DNA of 64,000 bases from the NCBI GenBank assembly GCA_032716605.1, contig CM064495.1, positions 47,893,330 to 47,957,329 of the forward strand. Reading direction: 5' to 3'. The translations under genes were made by a program, and so were the position numbers. This stretch comes from Paralithodes platypus. Taxonomy: Eukaryota > Arthropoda > Malacostraca > Decapoda > Lithodidae. The notes below the pieces were generated by a model. That model ran no database searches and was not told the origin of the DNA. It saw only the letters and a program-made list of their open reading frames with translations. This document shows, piece after piece, positions 43,500-54,404 of this stretch (positions are counted from its first letter, which is position 1; each line of letters begins with the position of its first letter).

Positions 43500-44010
43500 T
43501 GCTTAATGATTGAGAGAGAGAGAGAGAGAGCATCAGAAAGAGACGCATTAAAACCGAGATTCAAAGAGACAAACCAACAGGGGTAGCAAGCAAACAAACA
43601 AACAAACACACAGACAGACAGACGGCGAAGCAAGTAAATAAAAAAGGGAAGCAAATGAGAATAATATGAAGGAGAGGGGAGGGAAAGATAGGAAGTGGAG
43701 GGGAGGGGGAGGGGGGGGGGGGGGGATGGTAAGAGGGAGGAGGAGAGGGAAAGGGGGTGGTGAGAGGGAGGAGGAGATGGAGGAGATGGAAGGGGGAAGG
43801 GTGGGGGGGGGGGTGATAGGGAGGAGGAGAGGGAAAGGCGGGGTGGGGGGTTTGGGGGGGGCGTCGGTGGGTGGGGGGGGGATATAAGGGGTGGAAGGGG
43901 GGAGGACGTCACGGAGGGGTAATAATAAGTAATAAAAGAAAAACAGATAAAGAGTGTCGTAGGGCGGAAAGTGGTAGCCATGATGAACCGGGGGGGGGGG
44001 GGGGGGGGAG
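43500..44010. repeat. GA, ACAG and G-rich low-complexity block
   Basis: (GA)n at 43512-43530, AAAC/ACAG runs at 43588-43623, then 200 bases of GGGGAGG-type sequence (43670-43885) with G runs up to 14, and a run of about 18 G at 43990-44008. The G runs are candidates for quadruplex formation. Confidence 0.9.
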
Positions 44011-44145
44011 ACGGGAGCTATAATGAATTGTTAGTATCTCATACATCCTCCGATCTATTCCAGGGAGGTACTTTAGAGACAAATAGAAAGAGAGAGAGAG
44101 TGATAGAGAGGCAACGTGCTCAATGTCATTTCTAGCCCTTTGAGT

Positions 44146-44345
44146 ATATCAGCGACGTGTTATATTTTATTCTAGCTATATTTAGACGACATTATGCAGC
44201 TTAGGAAGGATCTATGGTAGGTAAAAGGGTTGGTTGAGATAGTTTGAAGCCCTATTACTGCTAGAGGTCCTTCCTAAGCTGAATAAAATCGTCTAATAGT
44301 TGCCAGGATATGATGAAAAGGACGTCCCTGGTACTGTATGGGCTA
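44146..44345. mobile_element. Family C MITE (C15), good fold-back
   Basis: Left CAGCGACGTG, arm TTTAGACGACATTATGCAGC, loop GGGTTGGTTGAGATAGTTTG, right arm CTAAGCTGAATAAAATCGTC, end GTCCCTGGTACTG. The right terminus reads TATGGGCTA in place of GGGTTAA. Confidence 0.8.
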
Positions 44346-44413
44346 GTGAAGAATGATTTACAAGTTTCGAGGGGAACTTGCCTCACATAGAACAGATCTT
44401 ACATGTGAAACCA

Positions 44414-44586
44414 AATAAGGGGATTTTTTTCCTAACCCCCTTCTCCCACATGCTTAGCCTCATTTGTTTGGCGATTTTTTAGACATTTCGCTCCATTACG
44501 TTGTCAATTTTAGACCTTTCCTGTCATTTCGGTGTCAATTTTTTTCCTGGCAAGCAATAGCGAGCCTGTAATTTAGGAGGAACTGG
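44414..44586 (+). mobile_element. Family A MITE, 5' half (A9)
   Basis: AAGGGGATTTTTTTCCTAACCC, TGCTTAGCCTCATTTGTTTGG, GGCAAGCAATAGCGAGCCTG, AATTTAGGAGGAACTGG; then it stops. Confidence 0.7.
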
Positions 44587-45044
44587 TGACATAGATGAGA
44601 GAGACAGTGATGGGAGTGAGAGAGGTGGAAGGATTGATAGAGGGGAAAGGCAAAGGGGAACTGTATGTGTGCTGAGGGATCAAGATAGAGGAAGATAGGC
44701 AACACTGGGGGAACATAGAAAAGGGTAGAGCTCAGAAAGGGGAACTAAAGAGACAAAAAGCTCTCTAATTCCTCGCTCTCTCTCTCCCTCCCTCTACCTT
44801 TCCCTCTCTCTCTCTCTCTCTCGTTTATAGGGAAATATGAGAAAAGGCATCGTATGTCTGTAGTTAATTATGTTCCGTTTAGTATGCCAATTTAATCAAC
44901 CTACAACCGAAAAAGTAAAACTCAAATTAAATAACGTAATAGAGTGAACACACTGTATGGTGATTATATATATTTAAAAACAATATTGTCAAGGGTATTG
45001 CAATAATAATGGAGAATGAGGGAGGTTTGTGGTTTCTATATACC
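44587..45044. other. Spacer with a short CT tract
   Basis: AG-rich sequence to 44770 and a CT-rich tract at 44777-44822; otherwise nothing recognised. Confidence 0.5.
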
Positions 45045-45047
45045 TAA

Positions 45048-45244
45048 AGCCGGAGTCACACGCGTTTTTTTTAGAGCAATTATGGTCTGGAAGCTTTAAA
45101 AAATACACTTTATTAGAATTCAACCGCCTAACATAATCTACCTTTAGTCTACTTGCCGATATAAGTGCGAAAAAGTCCCAAAATAATACAAGAAAAAACT
45201 TGCTCATGGAAAATTGACGGAAAAAGCGCTCGTGTGACAGCGGC
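45048..45244. mobile_element. Family F MITE, Harbinger-like (F3)
   Basis: Inverted ends AGCCGGAGTCACACGCG and GCGCTCGTGTGACAGCGGC with TAA on both sides (45045-45047, 45245-45247). Confidence 0.83.
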
Positions 45245-45288
45245 TAAGTCTAACATCGAAGTACTGCAAGGTTCGAGTGGCCCATGGT

Positions 45289-45470
45289 TTAACCCCTTCA
45301 CCACCATTACGTAACTTTCATCATATTCTGGTTACCATTAGACGATTTTCTTAAGTTTATAATCTATCAAATACGATTTCAATAAATCCTCTTAGTAACA
45401 TAGGTCCTTCTTTAACTACATAAAGTAATATAATTTTAGCCTCGATCAAAGTTAAAAAGGCTAAGGGTCT
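45289..45470. mobile_element. Family C MITE, diverged (C16)
   Basis: TTAACCCCTTCACCACC, ATTAGACGATTTTCTTAAG, TAGGTCCTTCTTTAACTAC and AAAAGGCTAAGG. Confidence 0.65.
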
Positions 45471-45480
45471 TGTGATTTAA

Positions 45481-45625
45481 GTGTTCCATGGCTCGAGTGT
45501 CCCATGGTACACATGTTCCCTCCATAGTTCAAGTGTCCCATCTACGGTTCTAGTGAGTCATGGATCATATATCTCATGGTTCAGGGTTCCATCATATAAA
45601 TTTCCCATGGTTCAAGAGTCCTATA
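45481..45625. repeat. Degenerate CCATGGTTCAAGTGT repeat
   Basis: About eight irregular copies of TCCCATGGTTCAAGTGT, each 15-21 bases. They end just before the LINE. Confidence 0.75.
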
Positions 45626-45640
45626 GTTTCCTCCGCCTGC

Positions 45641-48227
45641 TAACTTGGAGGACGTTTTGCTTTTGCAAAACCTCAAATTGTGAACGTCGACACATCTTTT
45701 GTGCTAATAAAGAATAATAAAGGTACAAAAATAATACTTGCATTAATATACAGACCTCCAGCTCAATCAGTGCAAACTGACCGAGAAATTTATGAACAAA
45801 TTGCAGATGTAAGTAACTCACAAGATACCGTATTTTTTGGCGACTTTAATTTACCTGTGACCAAGTGGGGCGATACTCTTACTTCACACTCCGGACATGA
45901 CTTGTATACGAACTTGCAAGAGAGTTCGCTTTATCAATTTGTTCGAACACCGACCCGTGGTAATAACGTTCTTGACATTGTACTTGCAACAAAAGAAGAA
46001 TTAATAGAGAATTTTGAATGTTGGTGATGAATTCAGTAACAGCGACCATCGTACGATAACTTTCACTTTAAACTTTACTAGTAACGAACCAAATAGTAGC
46101 ATCGAAAAAGTCCCTAATTTCAAGAAAGCAAACTTTCATAAACTTAGAGCTATGTTTAAAGAAACTGACTGGAGCTTTTTAATTAACAATAACGACATAA
46201 ATACATCTTGGAAGTTATTCGAAACCACTTACCTAAAAGCAGTGCAAGACTGCATACCATCAAAAATACGCCGTCCAGGCCATAATAATAAGCCCAAATG
46301 GTGGAATAAAGATATTTCAAACTGACTGCCTGCTTGCTAATAAAAATTGCTAATGATAGATTAAAATCCTCACAAAATGACGAAGAACGGGTGAAATTTG
46401 TAGAGCTACGACGCAAAGCCAAAAAGTTAATTAAGCAAAGTAAAAAGACCCTAGAGTTACATATTGCGAATCAAAGTAAAATAAACCCGAAAGAATTCTA
46501 TAGTTATATCAGAAAGAAAAAAGTAATTACTTCAACTGTTGGACCGTTGTCGATGAAATGGAGAATACACCAAAGACGAAGTACAAATGAGTAATGCCCT
46601 CAATACCTTCTTTGCATCAGTTTTTACAACAGAAGACCTCAGTGATATCCCTACACCATCGCCGATTCAGATTGATAATTCAGATGTTCTAAGCAATATC
46701 CCCGTTACAGAGAGAGAAGTATTGAATTGTTTAGATAAACTCAAGTAAATAAAACGCCTGGACCTGATACAATCTCGCCTAGAGTTCTAAAGGAAGCTAA
46801 GGATGAGCTCTCCAAACCACTGACATTACTATTCAATAAATCCTTGCAGTCTGGAACTATGCCTGATCAGTGGAAGATAGCCAACGTAACACCGATATTC
46901 AAAAAAGGCAGCAAATCCCTACCCAGTAACTATCGTCCAATTAGCTTAACCTCAGTTGTATGTAAAATGCTAGAAACGGTCATAAGAGACAGACTCGTAA
47001 ATCACTTAGAGGAAAATAACATACTTAAAGATACTCAACACGGCTTTCGTAAAAAACGTTCCTGTTTAACAAACCTCTTGGACTTCTTCCACGATATCCT
47101 CAACCTCTACGATGAGAGTAAAGCTGTAGATATTATATACCTTGATTTTCAAAAGGCCTTTGACAAAGTTCCCCACAAACGTTTACTGCTAAAACTAAAA
47201 GCGCATGGAATACAAGACGGTGTGTTGAAATGGATAGAAAATTGGCTCAGCGACAGAAAGCAAAGAGTAGTCATAAACGGTAAGGCATCTAAAGGGACCA
47301 ATGTAAGTAACGGGGTACCCCAGGGATCGGTACTAGGACCATTCTCTTTCTAATTTATATCAACGACATAGATGAGGGTCTCACCTGTACAATCTCAAAA
47401 TTTGCTGACGATACAAAAATTGCAAATAGCGTACTCTCAAAAGATCAAGTTGACGATATGCAACACAATCTAGATAAATTGTCACATTGGGCCCAAATTT
47501 GGCAAATGAGTTTCAATGCGGATAAATGTAAAGTACTACATATCGGATACCTAAATGAGAAAGCAACTATTCGATGAATGGCACTCAGCTTAAGAATGTA
47601 AACAGAGAAACCGATCTGGGAGTAACAATATCGAGTAACCTAAAACCGAGTCAACAATGTTCAGAAGTTGTTAAGAAGGCAAACAAAATAATTGGCTTTA
47701 TAGGCAGATCATTTGAGCATAAATCCAAAGACGTAATCCTAACCCTTTACAATTCCTTAGTCCGCCCTCTTCTGGAATACTGCGTTCAATGCTGGTGCCC
47801 TTATTACCAAAAAGACATAAACAAGCTAGAACGAGTTCAACGTAGAGTTACCAAAATGATACCTAGCCTAAAGAACAAACCATACGAAGAGCGTCTTAGA
47901 GAATTAAATCTATTTCCTTTAACCCAGCGCAGATTAAGAGGTGACTTAATTCAAGTGTTCAAAATCATCAAAGGCATCGACAATATGAACTGTAGTAAGT
48001 ACTTCACTATCGACCAATCTAATTACACGCGGGGAAACGGTTGCAAAATTATTGGTAAATCTTTTAACTCACACGAATCTAAGAATTTCTTCTTCAATCG
48101 AGTTGTCAACTTGTGGAATGGGCTTCCCCGAGACGTTATAGACTGCAGCACCGTTGATTCATTTAAATTCCGCCTAGACAAATATCTCGCATCAAACCCG
48201 CGACTGACTGCGTTTGTAAATGAATAA
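45641..48227 (+). pseudogene. CR1/Jockey-like LINE, frameshifted
   Basis: A long non-LTR retrotransposon reads left to right with shifts. Endonuclease part: LALIYRPP, FFGDFNLPVTKWGD, NNVLDIV (45680-46020), then NSDHRTI after a shift near 46014. A linker reaches PKWWNKDIS (46315), with shifts near 46320 and 46560. Reverse transcriptase: KTPGPDTISPRVLKEA (~46745), NYRPISLTSVVCKMLE, FQKAFDKVPHKRLL, NGVPQGSVLGP (~47335), a shift, then KFADDTKIA with the intact catalytic FADD (47401-47412). After another shift near 47570: RETDLGVTISSNLKPSQQ, LVRPLLEYCVQCWCPYY, NGLPRDVIDC, to the stop at 48225-48227. Most of the N-terminus and any first ORF are missing (5' truncation). The APE-type endonuclease plus FADD assigns it to the CR1/Jockey group; the exact clade is uncertain. 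At least five frame changes make it inactive. Confidence 0.92.
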
Positions 48228-48480
48228 CTTTATTTTAACCTCCCCTCAGTTACTAACCCATATGTCCCCTACTAACTTCCTAGTCCTGCCACGTTAGTGC
48301 CAGGGCAGTAGTTCCCTTTCCAATGTTCCCTTACCCACTCTAAACCACTGTTTGGACACTTGATCCTCAGTGTTTTGGAGGACAAGCAGCCTAGAAGGGT
48401 CACTAGACTGTTGTTGCTTGATTTCCTTTGTACTCCTTTGTACTTTGTACTCCTTTGTAGATACAGTACAAATCAAGGAA
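48228..48480 (+). mobile_element. 3' UTR / tail of the CR1-like LINE
   Basis: Non-coding sequence after the stop that ends in three near-copies of CCTTTGTACT (48430-48462). A short repeated 3' tail is usual for CR1-type LINEs. The exact end is not certain. Confidence 0.5.
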
Positions 48481-48643
48481 GGCCTCCGGTGATTAAATGG
48501 TTCAAATACCAGCATAGCAAGGACCTAATCACCCACGGAGGCTTGCACGGGCTGGTATCTGCAACCTTCCCGCCATTTCCACAGTTGAATAGTTTGCCTA
48601 GAGAGCGGCGGAATAGTTGACATTACCAGGAGTTGATGACTTG

Positions 48644-48858
<215 letters not shown>

Positions 48859-48975
48859 GTTATGCAATAAGATGAATGGGTAGAGCTGCAGGGATGGTAT
48901 ACATGCCCACCCAACCGTTGATTGGAGAGGGAAGGGTTAGGGTAGGCTTCATTAACTGCTTACAATCAACTATAT

Positions 48976-48978
<3 letters not shown>

Positions 48979-49044
<66 letters not shown>
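48979..49044. repeat. (GA)n microsatellite
   Basis: Pure GA run of 66 bases. Confidence 0.97.
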
Positions 49045-49045
<1 letters not shown>

Positions 49046-49127
49046 ACATATATTCATCATTTCATCTTCTCTTTTCTGACTAGATTGACAATCAGTAATC
49101 GATAAATGGATACAAATCGTAGTCATG

Positions 49128-49342
49128 TACGGTCGCGCTAATAAGTCATGTCCCAGCTGTCATTACGTTTGGCTCCCTCTGTGCTGTATTAATGTCTGTC
49201 AGATGTTGAATAGGGTGGGTAAGTGTAGGAACATGTTTGTATATTTCACTCGATATCAAGAAATGAAGCTTAGATATTGATGATACCAATTATTGATCAA
49301 AACATACATGGTGCCGAGACATCACTTATTAGCGCGACTGTA
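49128..49342. mobile_element. Family D MITE (D3)
   Basis: TACGGTCGCGCTAATAAG to TTATTAGCGCGACTGTA, same orientation as D2 and close to it throughout. Same 215-bp length, with TA at both edges. Confidence 0.9.
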
Positions 49343-49353
49343 CTTAACCTTTA

Positions 49354-49460
49354 ACTGTCTTGATGGTGTAATGGTCAGAGTGTTTAAGATCTGTACGTGG
49401 TAACCCAGTATCGAATCACAAGAGGATCACATGCTTTCATTAATTTCATTTGGAGATGTT
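49354..49460 (+). mobile_element. tRNA-derived SINE head (L6)
   Basis: GTCTTGATGGTGTAATGGTCAGAGTG, a decayed B box (AGTATCGAATCAC), then ATGCTTTCATTAATTTCATTT. The K element follows 20 bases later. Confidence 0.72.
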
Positions 49461-49477
49461 TTGGTATTGGGGGTTGT

Positions 49478-49885
49478 TGTTGTTGTTGTTCCCCAAGCTG
49501 CCTGGCCGAACAGCCCCAAGTTCCCGAGCAAGGCCAAGGCCATAACCGAGCGCCACCACAGAACCCTCCCTGCCGACCACAATAAAGCCTGGGTGACCGA
49601 AGCCACTACATGGCTGGGAGCTGAGGAGGGTGCGGAAACGCCCGAGAAACCAAAGCCCCGCCCTGTGCCCCTCAGCAATTATGAAGAGAAAGTTGAGGGG
49701 CAAAGGAAAAGTGTGACGCTTTGGATTCCAATCTTGGTAGATTGGGAGGTCAATCCACGGAAGAGACGCCGTCACTTGAGATCTAGAAAATATATAAGTA
49801 AAGGAACAGTCAGAGTAAGCTATGGGTATGGCAGAGATCGCTCAGTTCTCACTCTGATAGACCAGCCCATCACCACTGGTGTTGG
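49478..49885 (+). mobile_element. Dispersed element K, copy 3
   Basis: (GTT)n then CCCCAAGCTGCCTGGCCG ... TAGACCAGCCCATCACCAC. One long frame is open through it (ending LIDQPITT) and parallels a frame in copy 2, but nothing resembles a known protein. The SINE-like head lies immediately upstream, as for copy 1. Confidence 0.78.
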
Positions 49886-50234
49886 GGGTAAAGTTACTTA
49901 ATTAAATTACACAATCGTCACAATCGTACACAATCGTCATATATTATTTTGTCTGTGCAGTTACTATTTCCATTTTCTCTTCGTCCCCTTTATATTCTGT
50001 GCATATTATAAAACAAAATCAAATCAAATAAAACAATAGGGAGAGAGAAAACAAATTATCTTAACACTCCTTCTCCCGCCTTCCTCCTTCCTTCTATAAT
50101 TATCCTTCTTGTCCTTCTTTTATTCTTCCCATTCTTCTCTCTGTCTCCTTATCTTCGCCTTCGTTTATTCCTTTGTCCATTTGTCCTCCTTTCAATTGCC
50201 TCCCCTTCACCTCCCCATTCTTCTACTTTCATTT
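49886..50234. other. Spacer, pyrimidine-rich at the end
   Basis: No gene recognised. CTTC/CCTT-rich from 50065 on. Confidence 0.5.
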
Positions 50235-50430
50235 TGTCTTCATTAATTTTTGTTTTATCCATTTTGTCTTCATTCATTTTGTCTTCATTCATTTTGTCTT
50301 CATTCATTTGTTCTTCATTCATGTTCTTCATTCATTTGTTCTTCATTCTTTTTGTCTTCATTCATTTTTGTTTCATCCATTTGTTCTTCATTCTTTATTT
50401 CGTCATTCATTTTTTCTTCTCATATAATTT
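50235..50430. repeat. TTCATTCATTTTGTC tandem repeat
   Basis: About twelve copies of a 14-17-bp unit (TCATTCATTTTGTCT or TCATTCATTTGTTCT). The open frames over it (Phe/Ile/Ser/His) are repeat artefacts. Confidence 0.85.
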
Positions 50431-50459
50431 TCTTCATTCATGTTTTCTTCTCATATCTC

Positions 50460-50565
50460 ATAACTGTCTTGATGGTGTAATGGTTAGAGCGTGTGAGTTC
50501 TGTATGCGATATCCTAGGTTCGAATCCTGGGAGAATCACATGCTTTCATTAATTTCATTTGCGGT
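50460..50565 (+). mobile_element. tRNA-derived SINE head (L7), best preserved
   Basis: AACTGTCTTGATGGTGTAAT, GGTTAGAGCG (A box), then AGGTTCGAATCCTGGGAG (B box with a TpsiC-like stem CCTAGG-loop-CCTGGG), then ATGCTTTCATTAATTTCATTT. The spacing matches a tRNA but the acceptor stem does not close, so I call a SINE. Confidence 0.78.
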
Positions 50566-50725
50566 GTTATCGGTGTTTAGAGCCATGTAAACATATAAAT
50601 AATCCTCCTTGCAGTGAGAGGCCCTATAAACCCCCTTTTATTAACGATTCTCTTCATACAGATTTTCATTCACTGTGAAAAATAAAAGGACATGTTAATT
50701 GAAGCCGGCTGTTCTAACTATTGTT

Positions 50726-51047
50726 TTAAGGGGAGGTGTTTAGTTTGTTCCCTAGATTTCCATCAAGCTTAAAATTACACCCCCTAGACCCCTTTTCAAG
50801 ATAAATTTGTACATTTTCTGTAGAAAAATTTCCGAAGGCCGGTTCCTCTTAAAATATAGGCTCGCTATCGCTCGCCAGGAAAAAATCGACACCTAAATGG
50901 CACGAAAGGTCTTAACATTGACAGAAATGGGGCGAAGGTTCGTAAAATCACCTAACTAATGCGGCGAAATTCATAAAATCTCAAAAGCAATGGGGCTAAA
51001 CATGAGGGAAAACGGGGTCCAGAAAAAAATCCCTCAAGTGGAAATCG
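50726..51047 (-). mobile_element. Family A MITE (A10)
   Basis: TTAAGGGGAGGTGTTTAG to AAAAATCCCTCAAGTGG. The right TTAA is lost; the core is intact. Confidence 0.87.
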
Positions 51048-51104
51048 GTGTAATTATTTGCTCATATATGGATCTTTTAATTATTATCATTAGTTTAGTT
51101 TCTA

Positions 51105-51420
51105 CCATATACCTCAATCAAGCCCCCCCCCCCCCCCGGTGACCCTCCTTCAAGATAAATTGTACATTTTTCGATAGCAAAATAAAAGGCAAGGTAAATC
51201 TGAGCGCCAACGTAAAATACCCACGTGTGTCACTTTAACTTCAACGGCATACTCTAAGCTCCCGTTCATTAATTTACAGGCCGGCGTCTCTTTAATTGCA
51301 GGCTGGCTACCACTCACCAGAAATAATAAATCGACACCTAAGTGGGGGTGGAACGTCTTAAAATCGCTAACATTGTGCGGTGAAACTACTTAAAATCACT
51401 GCGTGCAAGGAACCCCAACA
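51105..51420 (-). mobile_element. Family A relative, degraded (A11)
   Basis: ATACCTCAATCAAGCC, TGTACATTTTTCGATAG, GGCCGGCGTCTCTTTAATTG, GGCTACCACTCACCAG, TCGACACCTAAGTGG in minus orientation. A run of about 17 C sits at 51125-51138. Confidence 0.6.
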
Positions 51421-51529
51421 TTTTCCACACTACTACTACCCCCGTAACTGGTCTCAAGGGAAGGCTTTGAATATTAGGCTATTATTTATATTAACGGGCT
51501 TCATTGTTTGGGTAATTATCTAGCAATTA

Positions 51530-51890
51530 TAATTTTAGTTTGCCTCCTTTGACCCCTTTCAAGCTTAAGAAGTCCTCCCCTATCTGCTCTTCAAAGTAAA
51601 AACACGTCCCCCTTCGCAGACCTGTCAAGCTAAATTTGTAAATTTTTCGGTACAAAAATGTCGCGGCAGGAGGCCGTTTCTCCTAAAAGTACAGGCACGC
51701 TTCAGCTCGCCAGAAACAAAAATTGATGCCTAAATTGGGCGAAACGTCCTTTGATCGTCAAATTGATTATGTAAAAAGTCTTAATATCGCCAAATTAACA
51801 AAACGTTTTATAATCGCCAAAACAATGATGCGAAACGTCTTAATATCACCGCACTAATGGCCCACGTGCAAGAAACCCCAGCATTTCCCA
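51530..51890 (-). mobile_element. Family A relative, degraded (A12)
   Basis: AAATTTGTAAATTTTTCGGTAC, AAAATGTCGCGGCAGGAGGCCG, GGCACGCTTCAGCTCGCCAG, with extra GTCTTAATATCGCCAAA units: the part before the end is repeated about three times. Confidence 0.6.
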
Positions 51891-52500
51891 CGCTCCTACC
51901 TCGGTAACTGGTCTCCAGGGAAGTCCTTAGTGCACACTCAGGAGGGGGCCCTTGTCTCGGCTTTCAAAGGGCCCCCACAATGAGACAAGGTTAATTCGTC
52001 TTAGTGCCTTTTCGCGGTTCTATGTGTGATTCGGTACCCATTTCGTGGTTCTGTGTATGCCTCAATAGGTACCCATTTCGCGGTTCTATATAATTTCACC
52101 GGTAGACTATTTCAACCAGTAGATCTCACCCAATTTCACCTTAAAATCTAACTTATGCTAATGTAACTCAACCGAGCCTAAATGTTAGCCGAGGAAACCC
52201 TGATTTATCTGGTCCTTTGATTGTTAAGGCATACCACATTATCTCACAATTAAGCCTTTAAAATATCCATATGAATAAATAAAACTAAACACTGCTTATA
52301 CACATTGCTTTTAGAAATTAATCAGGGAATGTGAGAATTAATATAACTATCATTTTAGACGCATATCGATACGAATTAACCATGGCGTGAAATGACCGCC
52401 CGTAGCTCCCCTGAATGGCCCTCTTCTTCTCCTCCCGTGGCCCCAGCGTGAAAAGACGAAGGAACATTAGATCCTCCAGGGGTGTTGGGTGACCTCAGCA
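51891..52500. repeat. Spacer with a hairpin and a short repeat
   Basis: GGGCCCTTGTCTC ... GGGCCC ... GAGACAAGG (51948-51990) can fold. TACCCATTTCGYGGTTCTRT is present about three times (52015-52095). No gene was recognised. Confidence 0.5.
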
Positions 52501-52935
52501 GAATAGGAAGCTAGGGGGAGGGAGCTGTTTAAAGATTGGCCTGAACGAAGGTGGTTTTTGAGGCTATTGTGAGTTAAGGAATTGGAGTATTTTGTGGGAG
52601 GATATAATTATGAGGAGTCGTTAGTTGGATATGGTGTTGTTGGAGGTTATATTAGTTGCCTCAGAGAACGAAGAAAGTAGAGGGAGCTGTTTAATGATTG
52701 GCCTGAACGAAGGTGGGTTTTTAGGCTATTGTGGGGGATTGGGGTAGGAGTATAGTGAGGGAGTCTTTAGTGGGAGTCTAGTGGGTGGATTATGTAAGAA
52801 AATGAAGGTAGGGGTTGCCTAAAAATTAGCCTGAAGGAGTCCAGTAGGAGGATATAATAAGGAGTCGTTAGTGAGATTATGTAATAGGAGTCTATTTTGG
52901 GTGACCTGAGCAGAATAGGACGGGTATTATTGATC
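52501..52935. repeat. Degenerate ~170-bp repeat
   Basis: GAGGGAGCTGTTTAAAGATTGGCCTGAACGAAGGTGG at ~52514 recurs at ~52681 with few changes. A third, weaker copy starts ~52805 (GGGGTTGCCTAAAAATTAGCCTGAA). AGGAGTCGTTAGT words follow the first and third. Confidence 0.7.
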
Positions 52936-53214
52936 TTATATAAGATCACAACGAAGAACAGAACTTGTGTGGCCAACTGTACATATAAAAATATCGATAT
53001 AAAGATAATAACTGTATCATATAAAATACAGTATATATCCTTAAGAAAGCATGGGATGAAATGTATTTAAATTTACTTGATGAATAATACACCGATTAAC
53101 CCCCATACCTCCAAAATAGGTTAGTAGTCAGTGCAGATGTCATACAATTGGCCATACGTCGCCCCATTCATTGATGCACGAAAATGAAGTCAGCCGTTGA
53201 GATTGAGGGAGGAT
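52936..53214. other. Spacer
   Basis: No feature recognised. Confidence 0.5.
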
Positions 53215-53505
53215 GGTTAGATTTTCTGGACCCCCTTCTCCCTCATGCTTAGCCCCATTAGTTTTGAGATATTAAGACTTTCATACCATTAGTCTGGCGA
53301 TTTTGAGACCTTTCACCCCATTTCTTTGTCAATATTTAAGACCTATCGTGCCATTTAGGTGTCGATTTTTCCCATGGCGAGCAATAGCGAGCCTGTAATT
53401 TTAGGAGCAATTTCTTTACCGACAAATGTACAAACTTATCTTGACAGGGGGTCTAGGGGGTGTTATTAAAAGTTTGATGGAGGTCTAGCGAGGATGGTAA
53501 AAAAT
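53215..53505 (+). mobile_element. Family A MITE, ends eroded (A13)
   Basis: CCCCTTCTCCCTCATGCTTAGCC through GGCGAGCAATAGCGAGCCTG to GATGGAGGTCTAGCGAGG. The C(TTCG)G hairpin is missing. Confidence 0.75.
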
Positions 53506-53687
53506 ATATAAATAATTATACATATAGACCCCAAAACAACCACTACCCTCTTACATTCTTATTGGTGCACTTATAAAACAATAATACAGAAGTGTTTTCA
53601 CAATATGTCTTATCGAAACGGTTCCTTGCACGTGTTTCCGATTTGAGAGAAACGGAAACTATTAAGATCACATACTTCCTGTTGATC

Positions 53688-54015
53688 TTAAGGGGAGATG
53701 AGTCGTTTTTCTGCTCCCCCTTCTTCCTCATGTTTAGCCCCATTAGTTTTCTGATTTTAGGACGTTCGGTCCATTAGTCTGTCGATTTTAATACCTTTAG
53801 TCTCATTTTAATACCTTTCGTCCCATTTCTTTGCCATTATTATGACTTTTTGTGTTATTTAGGTGTCAATTTTTTCCTGGCGAGCGATGGCGAGCCTGTA
53901 ATTTTAGAGGAACCGGCGGGTGATTTTCTAAGTTTGATGGAGGTCTAGCGAGGAAACTAAGATATAAAGGAATACATGAATTAATAGACCAAAAAAGCGG
54001 CCCATCTCCCCTTAA
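53688..54015 (+). mobile_element. Family A MITE (A14) with long flanking repeat
   Basis: TTAAGGGGAGATGAGTCG to GCCCATCTCCCCTTAA. The 30 bases outside the left TTAA (TTAAGATCACATACTTCC, TGTTGATCTTAA) are nearly repeated outside the right one (54012-54042). Confidence 0.85.
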
Positions 54016-54221
54016 GATCATAATACTGCCTGTTGATCTTAACCCTTTTTGGTGCAGGGCGGGTCTATCTGGATCCTCTCTGATTTACTACATTTGTTTG
54101 GAGATTGTAAGACGTTTCACGTCATTAGTTTGACATCTGGAAAACAAACAAAGAGCTATATTATACATTATCTTATAGCTAACTCAGACCCCCTACCTTA
54201 TACTAATTACTTGTATTTCAG

Positions 54222-54255
54222 ATTCTGGAGAGCATGGATCCCAGCTGTGATAAAG
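54222..54255 (+). other. Candidate micro-exon (34 nt)
   Basis: TACTAAT branch-like word, TTACTTGTATTTCAG acceptor, then an open segment reading ILESMDPSCDK, then donor GTATGC. The order and spacing are right for an exon, but the peptide is unrecognised and 34 nt is little evidence. Confidence 0.2.
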
Positions 54256-54404
54256 GTATGCGACCTAACTTTAATGTTTGCCTGTACTTAAGAATTTGTT
54301 GTGAATTGTGTGTCATTTGTATGTATTAATGCGTATACAGTATTTAATGTCCATGTTAATACGAAGTGTAATATATCATAGTTTTTATCACTACTATTCT
54401 ATCT

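Noticed and set aside
49431..49901. 156-codon frame in element K as a gene
   Set aside because: It resembles only other K copies; in copy 1 the frame is broken, and no domain is recognisable.
50460..50565. tRNA gene
   Set aside because: A and B boxes are good, but the acceptor stem does not close and eight related heads share the same non-tRNA tail, so a SINE is the better call.
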